64,000 nucleotides of DNA, taken from Vibrio litoralis DSM 17657 (GTDB lineage: Bacteria > Pseudomonadota > Gammaproteobacteria > Enterobacterales > Vibrionaceae). This document shows, piece by piece, positions 61,426 to 64,000 of this stretch (its first letter is position 1; each line of letters starts with the position of its first letter). Position numbers and translations under genes: made by a program. A model generated the notes under the pieces. The model made no database searches. It was not told the origin of the DNA and was given only the letters and a program-made list of their open reading frames with translations. The stretch is taken from positions 62,001 through 126,000 of the forward strand of contig NZ_AUFZ01000001.1 of NCBI RefSeq assembly GCF_000426765.1, read 5' to 3'.

Positions 61426-62736
61426 TTATTTCGCTTCACCACCTAAACATGCTTTCGTTTGTGTGTTGTAGCTGCCACACATAATTGGCGCAGTCCAATC
61501 AGATACTAGGTGCTCAGAAGTTGGTAGGAAATCAGACCATGCATCGCCTTTCACTTCTTGTTCGGTTTCCCAAACTACATCAAATTGACCATCGTCTTGG
61601 ATCTCACCAATAACAACTGGTTTTGTGATGTGGTGGTTGGCTAACATCGTCGCATTACCACCCGTTAAGTTTGGAACAGTCAGGCCCACAATAGCATCGC
61701 TCACTTTAGCCGTATCTGTCGTACCGGCTTTCTCAACCGCTTTTACCCATAGGTTGAAACCAATATAAGTCGCTTCCATTGGATCGTTCGTTACGCGAGA
61801 ATCATCTTTAATATACTTGTGCCATGTATCAATGAAGGTATCGTTCGCTTCAGAATCGACACTCATGAAATAGTTCCAAGCCGCTAAGTGACCGACTAGT
61901 GCCGACGTATCCATACCAGAAAGCTCTTCTTCACCTACCGAGAAGGCAATCACTGGGATATTTTCAGAAGACACACCTTGCGCCGCTAACTCTTTATAAA
62001 ACGGAACGTTAGCATCACCATTGATGGTCGAAACGACCGCGGTTTTCTTACCTTCTGAACCAAATTTCTTGATATTAGAAACGATCGACTGCCAATCTGA
62101 ATGACCAAATGGCGTGTAGTTCACCATCACATCGGCATCCGCTACGCCTTTGCTTTTAAGGTAAGCCGCTAAGATTTTATTGGTCGTACGTGGGTAAACA
62201 TAATCGGTACCAGCAAGCACAAAGCGTTGTACGCCAAGCTCATCAATTAAGTAATCAACCGCAGGGATCGCTTGTTGGTTTGGCGCAGCGCCAGTGTAGA
62301 AAATATTCTTCGAAGACTCTTGTCCTTCATATTGCACAGGGTAGAACAAGATGCTGTTGTTTTGCTCAAACACCGGCAGCATGGCTTTACGAGAAGCCGA
62401 AGTCCAACCACCAAACGTAACCGCCACTTTATCTTTCTCGATTAACTCACGCGCTTTTTCAGCGTACATTGGCCAGTTTGATGCAGGGTCAACCACGACC
62501 GGCTCAAGCTGTTTACCTAGTACACCACCTTTCTTGTTCTGCTCTTCAATCAGCATTAAAACAGTATCTTTTAAAGTGGTTTCGCTGATTGCCATGGTGC
62601 CTGAAAGCGAGTGTAGAACACCGACTTTGATCGTATCGGCTGCTTGTACGGTAAAGGCACAAGCACTAATTGCCGCAGTACCTGCCAACAGTTTAAGACG
62701 AGTTTTAAGGGATTTGTTATGCGTTTTGTTTTGCAT
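61426..62736 (-). CDS. urtA: Urea ABC transporter substrate-binding protein UrtA
   Basis: A 436-residue periplasmic binding protein for urea. Signal peptide (MQNKTHNKSLKTRLKLLAG to TVQA, cleavage after residue 32), then IKVGVLHSLSGTMAISETTL, YPVQYEGQE and YVYPRTTNK, all typical of UrtA rather than the related amide-binding FmdD. The start at 62736 is chosen (AAGGAG upstream) over an in-frame Val/Met at 62766. A consensus sigma-54 promoter lies 58 bp upstream. Confidence 0.95.
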   Translation of the reverse strand: MQNKTHNKSLKTRLKLLAGTAAISACAFTVQAADTIKVGVLHSLSGTMAISETTLKDTVLMLIEEQNKKGGVLGKQLEPVVVDPASNWPMYAEKARELIEKDKVAVTFGGWTSASRKAMLPVFEQNNSILFYPVQYEGQESSKNIFYTGAAPNQQAIPAVDYLIDELGVQRFVLAGTDYVYPRTTNKILAAYLKSKGVADADVMVNYTPFGHSDWQSIVSNIKKFGSEGKKTAVVSTINGDANVPFYKELAAQGVSSENIPVIAFSVGEEELSGMDTSALVGHLAAWNYFMSVDSEANDTFIDTWHKYIKDDSRVTNDPMEATYIGFNLWVKAVEKAGTTDTAKVSDAIVGLTVPNLTGGNATMLANHHITKPVVIGEIQDDGQFDVVWETEQEVKGDAWSDFLPTSEHLVSDWTAPIMCGSYNTQTKACLGGEAK

Positions 62737-62793
62737 GATAGATATCACTCCTTGATAAATAACCAATTAGGTATTGGTGGTATTTTCAATAGA

Positions 62794-62808
62794 GCAAAGA
62801 GCGTGCCA
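62794..62808 (-). promoter_or_regulatory. Sigma-54 promoter of urtA
   Basis: The minus strand reads TGGCACGCTCTTTGC, a full match to TGGCACG-N4-TTGC with the required GG-N10-GC spacing. The predicted transcript start is near 62782, leaving a leader of about 45 nt. Confidence 0.9.
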
Positions 62809-62871
62809 GACAGATAAACCCGTTATTTTACAAACAAATAAAGGCAGACTTACAAACGACAAGCAAACAAA

Positions 62872-62888
62872 TGATCAGCGATGGTGCG
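62872..62888. promoter_or_regulatory. Possible NtrC site 1 upstream of urtA
   Basis: TGATCAGCGATGGTGCG contains a perfect right half TGGTGC of the NtrC dyad TGCACC-N5-GGTGCA and a poor left half. Centred about 98 bp upstream of the predicted start, a usual enhancer distance. Confidence 0.5.
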
Positions 62889-62903
62889 TAATTTTAAACC
62901 AGC

Positions 62904-62918
62904 TCACCAAAAAGGTGA
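62904..62918. promoter_or_regulatory. Possible NtrC site 2 upstream of urtA
   Basis: TCACCAAAAAGGTGA is a perfect palindrome with the CACC-N5-GGTG core of NtrC sites, about 130 bp upstream of the predicted start and 31 bp from site 1 (three helical turns). Confidence 0.55.
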
Positions 62919-63102
62919 TATTGCTCGAAAGGTAGATGAGATAGGTGAAAGGCTGCACTATTTATGGGAAAGGACAATCAAACTGGCAAAACCCAGTAGC
63001 GCGATAAAATGAAATCACTCAATCAATGCTCATCATTAATCTCAACGCAATAATATAAACATGGCATAATGCCGGATAAATATTACCGATAAGACTAACA
63101 TC

Positions 63103-63687
63103 ATGACTGAGCTCACTCTAACTCCCCAACAGCAAGCCATTGCCACTTTCAAAGCTAACCTTCACCTACCTAATGGCGGATTTCATAAGTTAATCGTTGA
63201 ACTGGCACGTGAGTACTTACTTCCATTTCAAGCAGTGCGAAAGGTGTTAAAGCAGTCTCAGAAAGTCATTGAGAAGAAGATCAAGCACCAATTGGATGAA
63301 GTATCAGATTTCGACCTTACACAAGAAAACTGGCTCAACCTCATCCATACCTCTCTTGCTAAACAGGCAAAAAACAACCTACCTGTGATGGAGAAATTGC
63401 AGCAAAGCCAGCTTTATCAAGATGCTATTCAAGCACTTTCGCAAGCTAGTGAGAATCAAGATAAGCGCGAAGCTGTGCGCGAACAATTAGCGATGGCCTA
63501 TGAAATAGAAGTGTATAAACCTCTAGCCGAAATGCTGTATACCTCAATTTTGTATTGGAAGTTGCCGGATGATTTATACCAAATGACAGCAGCAAAGCAG
63601 CAAGAGTTTGAAGGGTACCCACAACACATGGAAGCGGTTAGGCATTTATTGGAATTGTCTACTAACTCTCAGGATCATCGTCAATGA
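63103..63687 (+). CDS. Unrecognised soluble helical protein
   Basis: A 194-residue charged protein rich in Gln, Lys and Leu, all-helical by appearance (KVLKQSQKVIEKKIKHQLDE), without signal or membrane segment. One hydrophobic patch (AEMLYTSILYWKLPDDLYQM) may be a core helix. The ribosome site is weak. I do not recognise a family. It overlaps the convergent partial gene by 26 bp at its 3' end. Confidence 0.65.
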   Translation: MTELTLTPQQQAIATFKANLHLPNGGFHKLIVELAREYLLPFQAVRKVLKQSQKVIEKKIKHQLDEVSDFDLTQENWLNLIHTSLAKQAKNNLPVMEKLQQSQLYQDAIQALSQASENQDKREAVREQLAMAYEIEVYKPLAEMLYTSILYWKLPDDLYQMTAAKQQEFEGYPQHMEAVRHLLELSTNSQDHRQ

Positions 63688-64000
63688 TCACTTGCCCATT
63701 TCGAGAGTCATAATAAATAGAGAGTGTAGGCCGCAGATTATATTTATAGAGACATTGTTCATTTCGAATATAAATCGCTTGATAGTCTGAGATGCTGCTA
63801 TCGGAAAAATTTGAAAGTGTCGGTGCGTCATCTAATATGACCATCCACACGGCTTTGCAATCAACAACATTATTTAACTTTGGGTCCTCCTCCAAACGAA
63901 AATACTGTTGTACAGGGTAACCATTTGAGTTGAAATCTAATTTGCCAGCAGCACTATTTCCCGACACCTGAAGGTCATCAAAACTTACGCCTCTTGAACT
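63662..64000 (-). CDS. Partial protein cut by the window end, C-terminal part
   Basis: The frame is open to base 64000 with no start that fits, so at least 112 C-terminal residues are visible. GVSFDDLQVSGNSAAGKLDFNSNG minus its tail and QYFRLEEDPKLNN look like a beta-rich extracytoplasmic domain; two cysteines (VDCKAVW and NEQCLYKY) could pair. A pilin-like or surface protein is possible but not supported by a clear motif. Convergent overlap with the gene at 63103. Confidence 0.55.
   Translation of the reverse strand, partial: SSRGVSFDDLQVSGNSAAGKLDFNSNGYPVQQYFRLEEDPKLNNVVDCKAVWMVILDDAPTLSNFSDSSISDYQAIYIRNEQCLYKYNLRPTLSIYYDSRNGQVIIDDDPES

Overview
The window looks like a chromosomal segment of a marine member of the Vibrionaceae, most likely the genus Vibrio. 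The signs are a flavin reductase very close to Vibrio fischeri FRase I as I remember that sequence, Vibrio-style genes such as yibL, rof and the DUF6500 gene, ERIC-type and other palindromic intergenic repeats, and moderate to low GC. I see no rRNA, tRNA, transposase, integrase or CRISPR array. All calls come from reading the sequence; no database search was run.

Layout. 1-10 kb: housekeeping and stress genes (exported amidohydrolase, ogt-alkA repair pair, yaeQ, two CPFC glutaredoxins in series, maa-type acetyltransferase, lipoprotein, yedI, nhaC) plus relics of an acetyltransferase and of a GGDEF protein. 10.2-15.5 kb: an anaerobic respiration block, dmsABC, divergent from a TorD/DmsD chaperone gene and a NapF-like ferredoxin gene, with adjoining NarP-type and FNR-type operators between them. 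15.7-23.5 kb: a giant AsmA-like (DUF748) protein, then a repeat-rich island holding one large gene for a PHP-phosphoesterase/SMC-like ATPase (TrlF-like), the best candidate here for a poorly described, possibly defensive system. 23.5-29.9 kb: Lon-like protease, FRase I and a quinone-type D-lactate dehydrogenase.

29.9-42.8 kb: an eleven-gene minus-strand exopolysaccharide operon, transcribed from an exported protein of unknown function through a WcaJ-type initiator, an outer-membrane barrel, a short OPX exporter, a Wzc-like protein with a broken Walker A motif, Wzx-like flippase, Wzy-like polymerase, three glycosyltransferases and a small membrane protein. Many junctions overlap by 1-4 nt. 43-48 kb: yibL, DUF445, RDD, rof (whose 3' end lies in an ERIC element), an MFS transporter and an M23 peptidoglycan endopeptidase.

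48.1-62.8 kb: urea use. The ureDABCE-ureJ-ureFG urease operon and the urtABCDE urea ABC transporter flank a short stretch with a frameshifted GFA gene, a VOC protein, a small lipoprotein and an MscS channel. A near-perfect sigma-54 promoter with two NtrC-like sites lies upstream of urtA, and a weaker sigma-54-like match lies upstream of ureD, so both are probably nitrogen-regulated. The right edge has two unrecognised convergent genes, the second cut by the window end.
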